From assembly GCA_020722685.1 (NCBI GenBank), contig DYKH01000084.1, positions 1-9,293 of the forward strand: DNA of 9,293 nucleotides. Direction: 5' to 3'. The position numbers and the translations under genes were made by a program. Position 1 is the stretch's first letter; each line of letters opens with the position of its first letter. This DNA comes from Caldithrix sp. (GTDB lineage: Bacteria > KSB1 > UBA2214 > DYKH01). The notes under the pieces are model-generated. The model did no database searches, was not told where the DNA came from, and saw nothing but the letters and a program-made list of their open reading frames with translations. Below are positions 1 through 6,346 of the stretch, in pieces.

Positions 1-484
1 AAGTGGAGGAACGAGCCGATTCCACCTGCGGGAAAAAATAAACCACGGCGCCGACAAAGAGGCCGAGGGTGATCTGGCCGACCAATTTGTATCGCCCGAT
101 AAGACCCTTGCGCATCTTTTTGACAATCTTAAGGTAATCGTCGAGTAGCCCGAGGAGTGCGAGCCATAGGGTCGCAACCAGCACCAGCCAAACCGGCGTC
201 TCCGCGATCTTGGCAAACAGCGAGGTCGGAATGATGACGCTGATCAAGACGATGATGCCACCCATGGATGGTGTTCCCTTTTTGCTCAAATGCGACTGCG
301 GGCCGTCGGCCCGGATTTCTTCGCCGATCTGGTTTGCCTTGAGCTTGCGAATGATATACGGTCCAACAAGCAGGCTAATCAAAAGCGCCAGCACTGCGCT
401 CGAGGCAGCCCGAAAAGAGATGTACCGAAACAGATTAAAAAAGATAAAGCTGTCCCGAAGGGGGGTGAGCAAATAGTAAAGCAT
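1..484 (-). CDS. mraY: Phospho-N-acetylmuramoyl-pentapeptide transferase MraY, N-terminal part (cut by window edge)
   Basis: MraY is the integral membrane enzyme that transfers phospho-MurNAc-pentapeptide from UDP to undecaprenyl phosphate, giving lipid I at the cytoplasmic face of the membrane. The first 161 residues are visible; family members are usually about 320-370 residues, so more than half lies beyond the left edge. Seen here: a first hydrophobic segment at about residues 24-45, the conserved stretch HLSKKGTPSMGG at 65-76, a second membrane segment at about 77-90, and LGLLDDYLK at 111-119, whose paired aspartates D115 and D116 match the essential Asp pair of the family at the E. coli numbering. 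A further conserved block, GLIGRYKLVGQ, follows at 127-137. The ATG at 484 is preceded by a purine-rich AGGTAGAGG. The gene starts 25 bases after the murF stop, so it is very likely in the same operon. The identification is firm; only the C-terminal part cannot be judged. Confidence 0.96.
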   Translation of the reverse strand, partial: MLYYLLTPLRDSFIFFNLFRYISFRAASSAVLALLISLLVGPYIIRKLKANQIGEEIRADGPQSHLSKKGTPSMGGIIVLISVIIPTSLFAKIAETPVWLVLVATLWLALLGLLDDYLKIVKKMRKGLIGRYKLVGQITLGLFVGAVVYFFPQVESARSST

Positions 485-509
485 GCCTCTACCTATTCTT
501 GGCGGTTTG

Positions 510-1910
510 CTATGCGAAAAATTCTTTCACGCTTTTGACGACGGTTTCCATGCGCATGTTGCGAGAGCCCTTGACCAACACCAGGTCATGCGGACGGAGA
601 AAACCGTTTAAACGTTGGTGCAGAGCATCCTTGTCGGTAAAATGGGCGACGGTTGGCACTCCCAGATCCTCCGCCCTTTTTGCCGTGAATTCTGTGGCTT
701 GCCCAAAAAGGAATAACGCGTCTGTTTTATTCTCCGCTATGACCTTTGCCAGGTTCTCATGTTCTTGCACGGAAAACTCGCCCAACTCTAACATGTCCCC
801 CAAGACAGCCACCCTTCTTCCCCCTCGCTTGATTTTCATTTCGGTCATCGAGGCCAGGGCTGCAGCGCAGCTACTGGGATTGCTGTTGTAGGAGTCATCG
901 ATGATAGTGAGCGAATTGACCTTGTAGACCTGCATCCGATTATCCATAGGCTGCAGGTTTTCCAGACCGCGCTTGATTTCTTTGACGTCCATGGAAAAAT
1001 GCCGACCCACCGCAGCAGCCGCCAACCCGTTGTACACGTTGTGCCGGCCCGAGACCGGTAATTTTATGGTCTTGCCGAATATCTCGAACTTGTATCGTGC
1101 CAAGTCATCACAGCCCTTAATCTTGCCTCTTACTTGAGCGCCTTCCTTCAAGCCAAATGATAGCTTGTCTCTTGTCGGGAAGACCTGCTTTGCCAAAACC
1201 GGATCATCGCTGTTATAAATGCTGGTAGCCGAAGGCCGGGCGTGGGCAAATATCTCCATTTTCGCTCTGACCACGCCATCGAGGCTTTGGAAAAACTCAA
1301 GGTGTGCATGGCCGATGTTTGTCAACAGACATACATCCGGTTCGACCAGGTAGCTTAGTCTCTCCAGCTCGCCAAAATGGTTGGTGCCTACTTCGACCAG
1401 CAGAATATCGTGATCTTTGCGCAGGTCGTACAAGGTTGCCGGGACGCCGATATGATTGTTGAAAGACTTTTTGTTTCTAAGGACGTTGTGCCTTTGCGAA
1501 AGAACGGTGTAGATGGCCTCCTTGGTCGTGGTCTTGCCGCTGCTGCCCGAAAGCGCAACGACCGGAATGGCGAACTTTTTGCGGTAGTATCGGGCGAATT
1601 CCTGAAAGGCTTGCAGAGTATCATTTGCGGCAATGATGGGCGCGCTGGGGAAATTCGCACGGTGCGCATCGTACCAGGCCTGCGCCACCACAGCCGCCAC
1701 GGCGTTTTTCTGCAATGCTTGCCCGACGAAATCATGGCCGTCGTAGACATCGCCTTTTATGGCAAAGAACAATTCCCCGGATTGCACCGTGCGCGAGTCC
1801 GTTGAAACTCCGGCGATATGTTTCGCTGGCGGAGGCCCGGTTCCGCACCATCGGGCGACCACGGTCGACAATTGCAAGAGCTCGGGTAATGTCAACTCCA
1901 AAGCGCTCAT
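510..1910 (-). CDS. murF: UDP-N-acetylmuramoyl-tripeptide--D-alanyl-D-alanine ligase MurF
   Basis: This cytoplasmic ATP-dependent Mur ligase adds D-Ala-D-Ala to the UDP-MurNAc-tripeptide, the last soluble step before MraY. At 466 residues it has the normal MurF length. An N-terminal substrate-binding domain (about 1-110, with STDSRT at 36-41) is followed by the ATP-binding domain, with P-loop GSSGKTTTK at 122-130, NNHIGVP at 151-157, EVGTNHFGE at 173-181 and TNIGHAHLE at 197-205. The lysine at 217 in RAKME is at the position where Mur ligases carry a carbamylated lysine. DDSYNSNPSS at 338-347 and GDMLELG at 371-377 lie in the C-terminal domain and are typical of MurF rather than MurE or MurD. 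The ATG at 1910 begins 10 bases after the ftsI stop; GAGG lies only two bases before it, a very short spacing that suggests translational coupling to ftsI. No murE lies between the two. No key residue is missing. Confidence 0.96.
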   Translation of the reverse strand: MSALELTLPELLQLSTVVARWCGTGPPPAKHIAGVSTDSRTVQSGELFFAIKGDVYDGHDFVGQALQKNAVAAVVAQAWYDAHRANFPSAPIIAANDTLQAFQEFARYYRKKFAIPVVALSGSSGKTTTKEAIYTVLSQRHNVLRNKKSFNNHIGVPATLYDLRKDHDILLVEVGTNHFGELERLSYLVEPDVCLLTNIGHAHLEFFQSLDGVVRAKMEIFAHARPSATSIYNSDDPVLAKQVFPTRDKLSFGLKEGAQVRGKIKGCDDLARYKFEIFGKTIKLPVSGRHNVYNGLAAAAVGRHFSMDVKEIKRGLENLQPMDNRMQVYKVNSLTIIDDSYNSNPSSCAAALASMTEMKIKRGGRRVAVLGDMLELGEFSVQEHENLAKVIAENKTDALFLFGQATEFTAKRAEDLGVPTVAHFTDKDALHQRLNGFLRPHDLVLVKGSRNMRMETVVKSVKEFFA

Positions 1911-1920
1911 ATCCTCAAGG

Positions 1921-4053
1921 TCACAGGACCAGCAGTTTGCGTAAATCTATGGAGGATTCACAATGTAAAAGCACCTGCTCACTCGCCTTCAGTCTGGATC
2001 CGGGAGACGGCTTTTGTTGCACCACCTTGCCGCTGCCGTCCACGACCGCCTTGATGCCGGCGGCAGCCAACAGATTGAGCGCATTTCGCACCGGCAATCC
2101 GGTCACCGCCGGAACCACTCGGATGCCCTCGGTACGCGCCGCGCCGGCTTGCGTAGAAAGCATGATCGTTTCATTCTCGGAAATCGACTTGCCGGCCAGC
2201 GGTTTTTGCGCCAAAACAATGTCGCCTTCGCCGGCGGTTTGCACTTCTAGGCCGGCATGTTCGACCCATTCCTCGGCGGCGGAGGCGCTAAGACCGACCA
2301 AATTCGGCATGCGAATCGGCCTTTGATTGTGCGCCATAGCCTCCTTCAGCTCCTCGGTCGGGAAATAACGCTCCGCTCCCTCATGCGCAATGATCTGTTC
2401 GGCTATGCGTTTGAAGCAGGGTGCAGCGATGTCTCCGCCATAGTACCGTCCGCCTTTGGGATTGTCGATCATCACAAACATGGCGATGCGCGGTTTCTCC
2501 TTGGGGAAAAAGCCGCCAAAACTGGCAATGTACTCATTTGGGACATAGCCTTTCCCTCCCTTGCGAACCATACGCGCCGTCCCGGTCTTGCCGCATATCT
2601 CCAAGCCGGGGATTTTGGCATGCTTGCCGGTTCCGCGCTCCACCACCTGCCACATCAGATTTTTCATGCTGTCCGCAGTGGCCGGCGAAATAACCCGACG
2701 AACAACTTGAGCTTGCTCTCCCTTGGCCGTCACATCTTCGCCATGGCGAATCTCCTTGACAATGGTCGGACGCAGCAAAAGGCCGCCGTTGGCAATCACG
2801 CAGAACATTCCACAAAGCTGTATTGGAGTGGCGGCGATTTCGTGTCCGTAGGCCATTGCTACCGGGGTAAACCTAGACCATTCGCTGGTCGGTTTCAATA
2901 TGCCGTCGATTTCACCCTGGAGCTCGATGCCGGTCGCAACGCCGAAACCAAAAGCTCTTGCGTACTTGTACAGGATTCTTTTGTCGATCCCTAAAGATGT
3001 TTTGGCCATGCCGATGTTGGAAGAGAAAACGTAGGCGTCGCCGACAGTCAGCCAGCCATGCGGCTCTGCATCGTGTATGGTCTCGCCCCTTACTTTGTAC
3101 TTCCCATTCTCACAAAACACCCGATCGTCGAGCTTGGCGAGATGCTCATTTATGATGGCGGACATCAAAACTGTCTTAAATGTCGAACCTGGCTCGAATA
3201 GATCGGTGATAGCTCGCAGCCTCCATGCCGAGGCATGATATTCTCCGGCGGTATTAGGATTAAAGCTCGGTTCGGAAGCCATCGCCAAAACCTGAGCATT
3301 ACGTGGATCCATGATCACCACCACGCCGCTGTCGGCGTTGGATTCCAGAATTGCTTTGCGCAACTCTTTTTCCGCCAACGATTGGTAAAGGTAATCTACG
3401 GAGAGAACAACGTCCTGACCGTCTTCCGGCGGCGTGATGGGATACTCGGAGCGAATGAACAACTTTCCAGTACCGCTGCGCTGAAAAACGGCTTTTCCCG
3501 GCACGCCCTTCAAAACCGAGTCAAACGCCAACTCGACCCCACTGAGACCTTTTCCGTCCACATTGGTAAAGCCAAGCAACTGACAGGCTGCATGGCCTTT
3601 GGGGTAATAACGGTCCAAAATGGTTTGACACTCTATCCCCTCCAAATGAAGCTGTTCAACTTTGGTTGCGACATCATAATGTTCCCGGCGAGATAGCCAA
3701 GCGAAATCGGAATGGCCCCTCAATTTTGCCTGAAAATAGGCCGGACTTTTGCCCAAGGCGCGTGCAAGTCTGAGGCTGGTGCTCGCCGCATCTCGGATTT
3801 GGGCGGGGTAGGCCGCGATGGATGTAGTCGGAATGTTCAAAGCCAAAGGTCGATAGTTCCGGTCGAGAATCATCCCACGTTCGGGATTCAGTTTTACTTC
3901 GCACTTGTACTGGATATTGGCCATGTCGGCGTATTTCTCCCGTTCAAAAAGCTGTATTTGTGCCAGTCTCCCAATCAACAGCAACAAAAACAGAAATGCG
4001 GCTACATAGTATGATGATAGCCGCCAGTTTGGATTTCTGTCGTCTCTTTTCAT
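1921..4053 (-). CDS. ftsI: Septal transpeptidase FtsI/PBP3 type, class B penicillin-binding protein with two PASTA domains
   Basis: FtsI cross-links peptidoglycan at the division septum, acting outside the cytoplasmic membrane with FtsW and the FtsQLB complex. The protein has 710 residues, longer than the 588 of E. coli FtsI because of a C-terminal extension. In order: a short cytoplasmic tail, one membrane anchor at about 14-32, a dimerisation/pedestal domain beginning near RGMILDRN (59-66), and the transpeptidase domain with all three penicillin-binding motifs: STFK at 290-293 (nucleophile S290), SSN at 344-346 and KTGTA at 489-493. Two PASTA repeats follow, at about 581-636 (starts MPNLVGL) and 645-699 (starts VVPAVTGL). 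The ATG at 4053 is preceded by a G-rich GGGGGGAGGG about 11 bases upstream and lies 70 bases after the ftsL stop. PASTA domains occur in SpoVD- and PBP2x-like proteins and in FtsI homologues of several phyla. Position after ftsL supports FtsI over a sporulation role. Confidence 0.95.
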   Translation of the reverse strand: MKRDDRNPNWRLSSYYVAAFLFLLLLIGRLAQIQLFEREKYADMANIQYKCEVKLNPERGMILDRNYRPLALNIPTTSIAAYPAQIRDAASTSLRLARALGKSPAYFQAKLRGHSDFAWLSRREHYDVATKVEQLHLEGIECQTILDRYYPKGHAACQLLGFTNVDGKGLSGVELAFDSVLKGVPGKAVFQRSGTGKLFIRSEYPITPPEDGQDVVLSVDYLYQSLAEKELRKAILESNADSGVVVIMDPRNAQVLAMASEPSFNPNTAGEYHASAWRLRAITDLFEPGSTFKTVLMSAIINEHLAKLDDRVFCENGKYKVRGETIHDAEPHGWLTVGDAYVFSSNIGMAKTSLGIDKRILYKYARAFGFGVATGIELQGEIDGILKPTSEWSRFTPVAMAYGHEIAATPIQLCGMFCVIANGGLLLRPTIVKEIRHGEDVTAKGEQAQVVRRVISPATADSMKNLMWQVVERGTGKHAKIPGLEICGKTGTARMVRKGGKGYVPNEYIASFGGFFPKEKPRIAMFVMIDNPKGGRYYGGDIAAPCFKRIAEQIIAHEGAERYFPTEELKEAMAHNQRPIRMPNLVGLSASAAEEWVEHAGLEVQTAGEGDIVLAQKPLAGKSISENETIMLSTQAGAARTEGIRVVPAVTGLPVRNALNLLAAAGIKAVVDGSGKVVQQKPSPGSRLKASEQVLLHCESSIDLRKLLVL

Positions 4054-4123
4054 AAATCAGAGCGCCCTCCCCCCTTTTTTGAAAAGAAAGCACATGTTGC
4101 TGCGCAAAGGCTAAACGTCCAAA

Positions 4124-4489
4124 TTACTTCTGGTCGCGACCGCTAATCAAAGCATATACTTCTTCGCTGCTGTAGGTGTGCGAGAGTTCAATAACCATTT
4201 TGGGTGACTGCACCAGATTTAGCTTCTCCGCTGCCACCCGGGTGATTCGTTCCATGCTTTTCAGCTCGTCAAGCTTCGCGGTGAGCATGGCATTGCGATT
4301 CTTTAGATTCTGCAAATCAGCTCTTAGTTGGCTGTTCTTGCGGTTCAATTGATCGATGCTGACGTATTGCCAGACTTTAACAAAGCTCATCAGGCCGAAA
4401 AGAGTCAGAACCAATATGGCCAAACGACGCATATTGGCTTTTCTTTCGCTGCGAATGTTTGAATTATGTATGGAGCGGGCATTTATCAT
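4124..4489 (-). CDS. ftsL: Cell division protein FtsL (bitopic, coiled-coil)
   Basis: FtsL is a small bitopic membrane protein that pairs with FtsB through a periplasmic coiled coil and helps activate FtsWI. This 121-residue protein has that architecture: a basic cytoplasmic N-terminus of about 20 residues (several Arg and Lys), one hydrophobic segment at about 23-38 (LAILVLTLFGLMSFV), then a heptad-like helix rich in Leu, Asn, Lys and Gln from about 45 to 80, and a short conserved-looking tail with EKLNLVQSP at 88-96. Sequence identity in this family is always low, so the call rests on architecture plus position between rsmH and ftsI. The ATG at 4489 overlaps the rsmH TGA as ATGA, a classic coupling arrangement. 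A second ATG at residue 20 (MRRLAIL) would give a shorter protein starting at the membrane segment. The ATGA overlap favours the longer form, but this is not certain. Confidence 0.88.
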   Translation of the reverse strand: MINARSIHNSNIRSERKANMRRLAILVLTLFGLMSFVKVWQYVSIDQLNRKNSQLRADLQNLKNRNAMLTAKLDELKSMERITRVAAEKLNLVQSPKMVIELSHTYSSEEVYALISGRDQK

Positions 4490-5451
4490 GGCATTTGTCC
4501 AGAGTTCCTCAAGGGCATTTCAGGAGGTAATTTCTCCGCGATTCTCAGTTTTGCGGACCTTGCATTCGGATTATCGGCTATTTCTTCTTCGCTTGGTGTG
4601 ATGAGCTTGCCTACGATCTTTAAGCTGGCCTTTTTCCCGCAGACGCACACCGGCAAGTCCGGGGGACAGACGCAAGGAAAAGCCTCGCGCTGCATGAATT
4701 CCTTCACGATCCGGTCTTCCAAGCTGTGATAGCTTATGATAGCCAGCCTACCCATAGGCTTGAGCAGTCGCAGCGCCTGAGGTAAAAAGGCGCGCAAGTT
4801 ATCAATCTCTTCATTAACAAAGATTCTTATGGCTTGGAAAACTCTCGCCAAGGTTTTGATGGTGAACCTGGGGTTCGCCACGTCGCGGATGATGGCTGCC
4901 AATTTATCGGTCGTGTCGATCCGGCCCTGCTCACGCTTTCTAACGATGGCGCGACTTATGCGCTTATAATCTCTTTCCTCGCCATACTCCTTGATGATCT
5001 TGCCCAGCTCGATTTCGCTGAGATCATTGACCACGTTTTCAGCGCTTAGGGATCTGTCGGCGCCCATTCTCATGTCGAGTGGTCCCGAAGCTGAGAACAT
5101 GAATCCCTTCGCTGGATCGCTTATTTGCAATCGGGAGACGCCGAGATCAGCGATAATGCCGTCCAGTCCACCCTTCCATTCTTCGCCAAGGATGGCTTCG
5201 ATCCTGCCGAAATTTCCTTGATAGACTGTCAAGCGCCCAGAAAAACTTGCAAGCCGGCTTTTTGCGCGAGCGATGGCATCGGCGTCCAGGTCCAAGGCCA
5301 ACACTCGGCCACGATCAGGCATTGCTTCCAACAAAGCTTGCGAATGGCCCCCATCGCCCAAAGTGGCATCCGCTATCGCCAAGGCGTGATCGGCCCTCAA
5401 GAAACGAATGACCTCTTTTACCAGGACGGGCTTGTGATATTCGACCAACAA
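4486..5451 (-). CDS. rsmH: 16S rRNA (cytosine-1402-N4)-methyltransferase RsmH
   Basis: RsmH (MraW) is a SAM-dependent enzyme that methylates N4 of C1402 in the decoding centre of 16S rRNA; it is encoded second in most dcw clusters. This 321-residue protein has the usual length. Visible motifs: the N-terminal signature YHKPVLVKE at 5-13, the SAM-binding loop DATLGDGGHS at 28-37, the acidic DLD at 54-56, ADLGVSRLQI at 101-110, GPLDMRM at 123-129, YGEER at 156-160, VFQAIRIFVNEE at 204-215, ISYHSLEDRIVK at 239-250, and the C-terminal NPNARSAKLR at 294-303. Four cysteines (C260, C262, C269, C271) form a C-x-C-x6-C-x-C cluster that could bind metal. The start is TTG at 5451 (a second TTG follows at 5448): an in-frame TAA lies 18 bases upstream and no ATG occurs in frame before residue 44. 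Only a weak GAG precedes it, so initiation is probably inefficient. mraZ ends 82 bases upstream. Confidence 0.95.
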   Translation of the reverse strand: MLVEYHKPVLVKEVIRFLRADHALAIADATLGDGGHSQALLEAMPDRGRVLALDLDADAIARAKSRLASFSGRLTVYQGNFGRIEAILGEEWKGGLDGIIADLGVSRLQISDPAKGFMFSASGPLDMRMGADRSLSAENVVNDLSEIELGKIIKEYGEERDYKRISRAIVRKREQGRIDTTDKLAAIIRDVANPRFTIKTLARVFQAIRIFVNEEIDNLRAFLPQALRLLKPMGRLAIISYHSLEDRIVKEFMQREAFPCVCPPDLPVCVCGKKASLKIVGKLITPSEEEIADNPNARSAKLRIAEKLPPEMPLRNSGQMP

Positions 5452-5533
5452 AACGCAAAGCTCAGATTACTCTGCTGCAAAACATCAGGTCGCCATTCCC
5501 GTCATTGAGCCAGACTGATGGCCGTTCTGCAAC

Positions 5534-5962
5534 TCAATTCTCCTCCGGGTGACCGTCAGCCGCAGCTTCTGCTGCTGCGTAGCTCTCTGGATTCCATATT
5601 TCAATATATTTGTTGCAGCCGACGATCAGTACCTCTGTGGAGTTCTTCAAATTGGCAAATTCTAACAACTCATCAGACAAAGTGACCCGGCCTTGCTTGT
5701 CAAAAGCCGGATCGATGACCACAGAAAAATGCTTCCTTCTGAGCCTTCGCTTTTCCGCATCATCGAAATTGGAATTCTCCACCCAATTCTCAAAATTCTT
5801 CCACTCTTCTAAAAAGTAGCCGGTAATGCACTGCTCCGTGCCCTTTGTCAGGAAAATCTTTTCCTGCTGACCTTCTGGAAATGCGTTCCGTATTTTTGCT
5901 GGGATTGCTAACCTCTTCTTGGGATCGAGCGACAATTTGTATTTGCCGTAAAGACCTGCCAT
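5534..5962 (-). CDS. mraZ: Transcriptional regulator MraZ
   Basis: MraZ is a small DNA-binding protein with two SpoVT/AbrB-type half-domains that forms ring-shaped oligomers and represses its own dcw operon by binding TGGG-type direct repeats. This 142-residue protein starts with the typical GLYGKYKLSLDPKKR (residues 3-17) and has a second half motif, FDKQGRVTL, at 87-95, each followed by a predicted beta-strand. In the first motif the usual D-x-KGR reads DPKKR, with Lys in place of Gly; the second is regular. The alanine-rich acidic C-terminus (about 128-142) is a short extension. ATG 5962 is the only possible start: the codon two before it is TAG. It is the first gene of the operon, about 53 bases from the predicted transcription start, with clear MraZ boxes in between. 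This makes negative autoregulation very likely. Confidence 0.96.
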   Translation of the reverse strand: MAGLYGKYKLSLDPKKRLAIPAKIRNAFPEGQQEKIFLTKGTEQCITGYFLEEWKNFENWVENSNFDDAEKRRLRRKHFSVVIDPAFDKQGRVTLSDELLEFANLKNSTEVLIVGCNKYIEIWNPESYAAAEAAADGHPEEN

Positions 5963-5997
5963 TGGCTACGATTCTCTCACATAAAACAACCTACATT

Positions 5998-6012
5998 CCC
6001 CACTATTCCCCA
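5998..6012 (-). promoter_or_regulatory. MraZ boxes (two TGGGG direct repeats) upstream of mraZ
   Basis: Read on the minus strand, GTGGGGAATA is followed at once by GTGGGGAATG, giving two TGGGG cores (6012-6008 and 6002-5998) with a period of exactly 10 bases. This is the published MraZ operator form, TGGGN units separated by five bases. At the position of a third box (5992-5988) the sequence is AGGTT, so any third unit is degenerate. The boxes lie 36-50 bases before the mraZ start codon and just downstream of the predicted transcription start, where bound MraZ would block promoter escape. Confidence 0.88.
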
Positions 6013-6022
6013 CTACTTGCCT

Positions 6023-6051
6023 AAGATAGCATTTCTGTGCCTCATTGTCAA
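6023..6051 (-). promoter_or_regulatory. Sigma-70 promoter of the dcw operon (P-mraZ)
   Basis: On the minus strand TTGACA (6051-6046) and TATCTT (6028-6023) are separated by exactly 17 bases, and the -10 box is preceded by TG plus one base, an extended -10. The -35 box is a perfect match to consensus and the -10 box matches at four of six positions. Transcription should start near 6016, leaving a 5' UTR of about 53 bases that contains the MraZ boxes. The canonical form suggests strong basal expression held down by MraZ. Confidence 0.85.
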
Positions 6052-6076
6052 GCACTTTTTTGGGAAAATTCACCTA

Positions 6077-6107
6077 TTTTGTGACAAAACACATACTCTC
6101 AGATAGT
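6077..6107 (+). promoter_or_regulatory. Candidate plus-strand promoter overlapping a 13-base palindrome
   Basis: A possible -35 box TTGTGA (6079-6084) and -10 box GATAGT (6102-6107) are 17 bases apart and would start transcription near 6114, toward the FG-GAP gene. Both boxes match consensus at only four of six positions, so the call is tentative. The -35 box lies inside the odd-centred palindrome TTTTGTGACAAAA (6077-6089), which could be a regulator site. It lies about 26 bases from the -35 box of the divergent mraZ promoter, so a protein bound here could affect both directions. Confidence 0.3.
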
Positions 6108-6108
6108 G

Positions 6109-6176
6109 AGCAACGCAAGCAAAAGTCTTCCGCTTGGCTCATCGACTTTATGTCGATAGCGAGCTGACTTGCTGCT
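6109..6176 (+). other. Potential structured leader RNA with alternative stems
   Basis: Three inverted repeats are packed into 68 bases. An outer stem pairs AGCA-(two-base bulge)-GCAAG (6109-6119) with CTTGCTGCT (6168-6176). A central hairpin pairs ATCGAC (6141-6146) with GTCGAT (6152-6157) around the loop TTTAT, and can be extended by GCTC (6137-6140) with GAGC (6161-6164) across a three-base bulge. A third pairing, CAAGC (6116-6120) with GCTTG (6132-6136), competes with the outer stem for the same bases. Mutually exclusive stems upstream of a terminator-like hairpin are the layout of an attenuator or riboswitch. I do not recognise a known riboswitch class, and short inverted repeats also arise by chance. 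Confidence 0.35.
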
Positions 6177-6284
6177 GATGGTCATCTCGAGATTCTCTTT
6201 CCGCATTTGCTGTCGTTAATCTGTATTATTGAGTGTTTGTCGGCGTACCCCGCTGCGGATATCCAAAATAATCAGGAATTCGTC

Positions 6285-6321
6285 CCACACGTATTGGCGC
6301 CGCCGCGACGTGTGGTTTTTT
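6285..6321 (+). terminator. Terminator-like hairpin with T tract just upstream of the FG-GAP gene
   Basis: A perfect 8-base inverted repeat, CCACACGT (6285-6292) and ACGTGTGG (6308-6315), encloses a 15-base GC-rich loop and is followed directly by six T residues (6316-6321). This is the form of a Rho-independent terminator on the plus strand, although the loop is larger than usual. It ends 25 bases before the start codon at 6347, leaving no room for a full promoter in between. Transcription of the gene must therefore read through it, or the hairpin has another role such as attenuation. The only other reading is as the 3' end of a small transcript starting near 6114. Confidence 0.6.
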
Positions 6322-6346
6322 CAACAACAGGAAAGGTGATGATGGG

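Noticed and set aside
1715..2994. Plus-strand open frames of about 200-245 codons opposite murF and ftsI
   Set aside because: They lie wholly within well-supported genes on the other strand and show no family motif or ribosome site.
4054..4123. A possible internal promoter or terminator between ftsL and ftsI
   Set aside because: The 70-base gap shows only a G-rich ribosome site for ftsI; no convincing -35/-10 pair or hairpin with T tract was seen.
5452..5533. A possible small gene between mraZ and rsmH
   Set aside because: The only ATG frames are a few codons long (ending in TGA within 7 codons) and lack ribosome sites.
6178..6219. A 13-codon open frame (ATG to TAA) in the leader, as a possible leader peptide
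   Set aside because: No ribosome site precedes it and there is no run of a regulatory amino acid; short frames like this are expected by chance.
6206..6231. A Bacteroidota-type promoter (TTTG and TATTATTG)
   Set aside because: The spacing between the two elements is 14 bases instead of about 19-21, and the mraZ promoter shows the ordinary sigma-70 form.
6257..6264. The 8-base palindrome GGATATCC in the intergenic region
   Set aside because: Too short to distinguish from chance, with no repeat elsewhere in the window and no link to a promoter.
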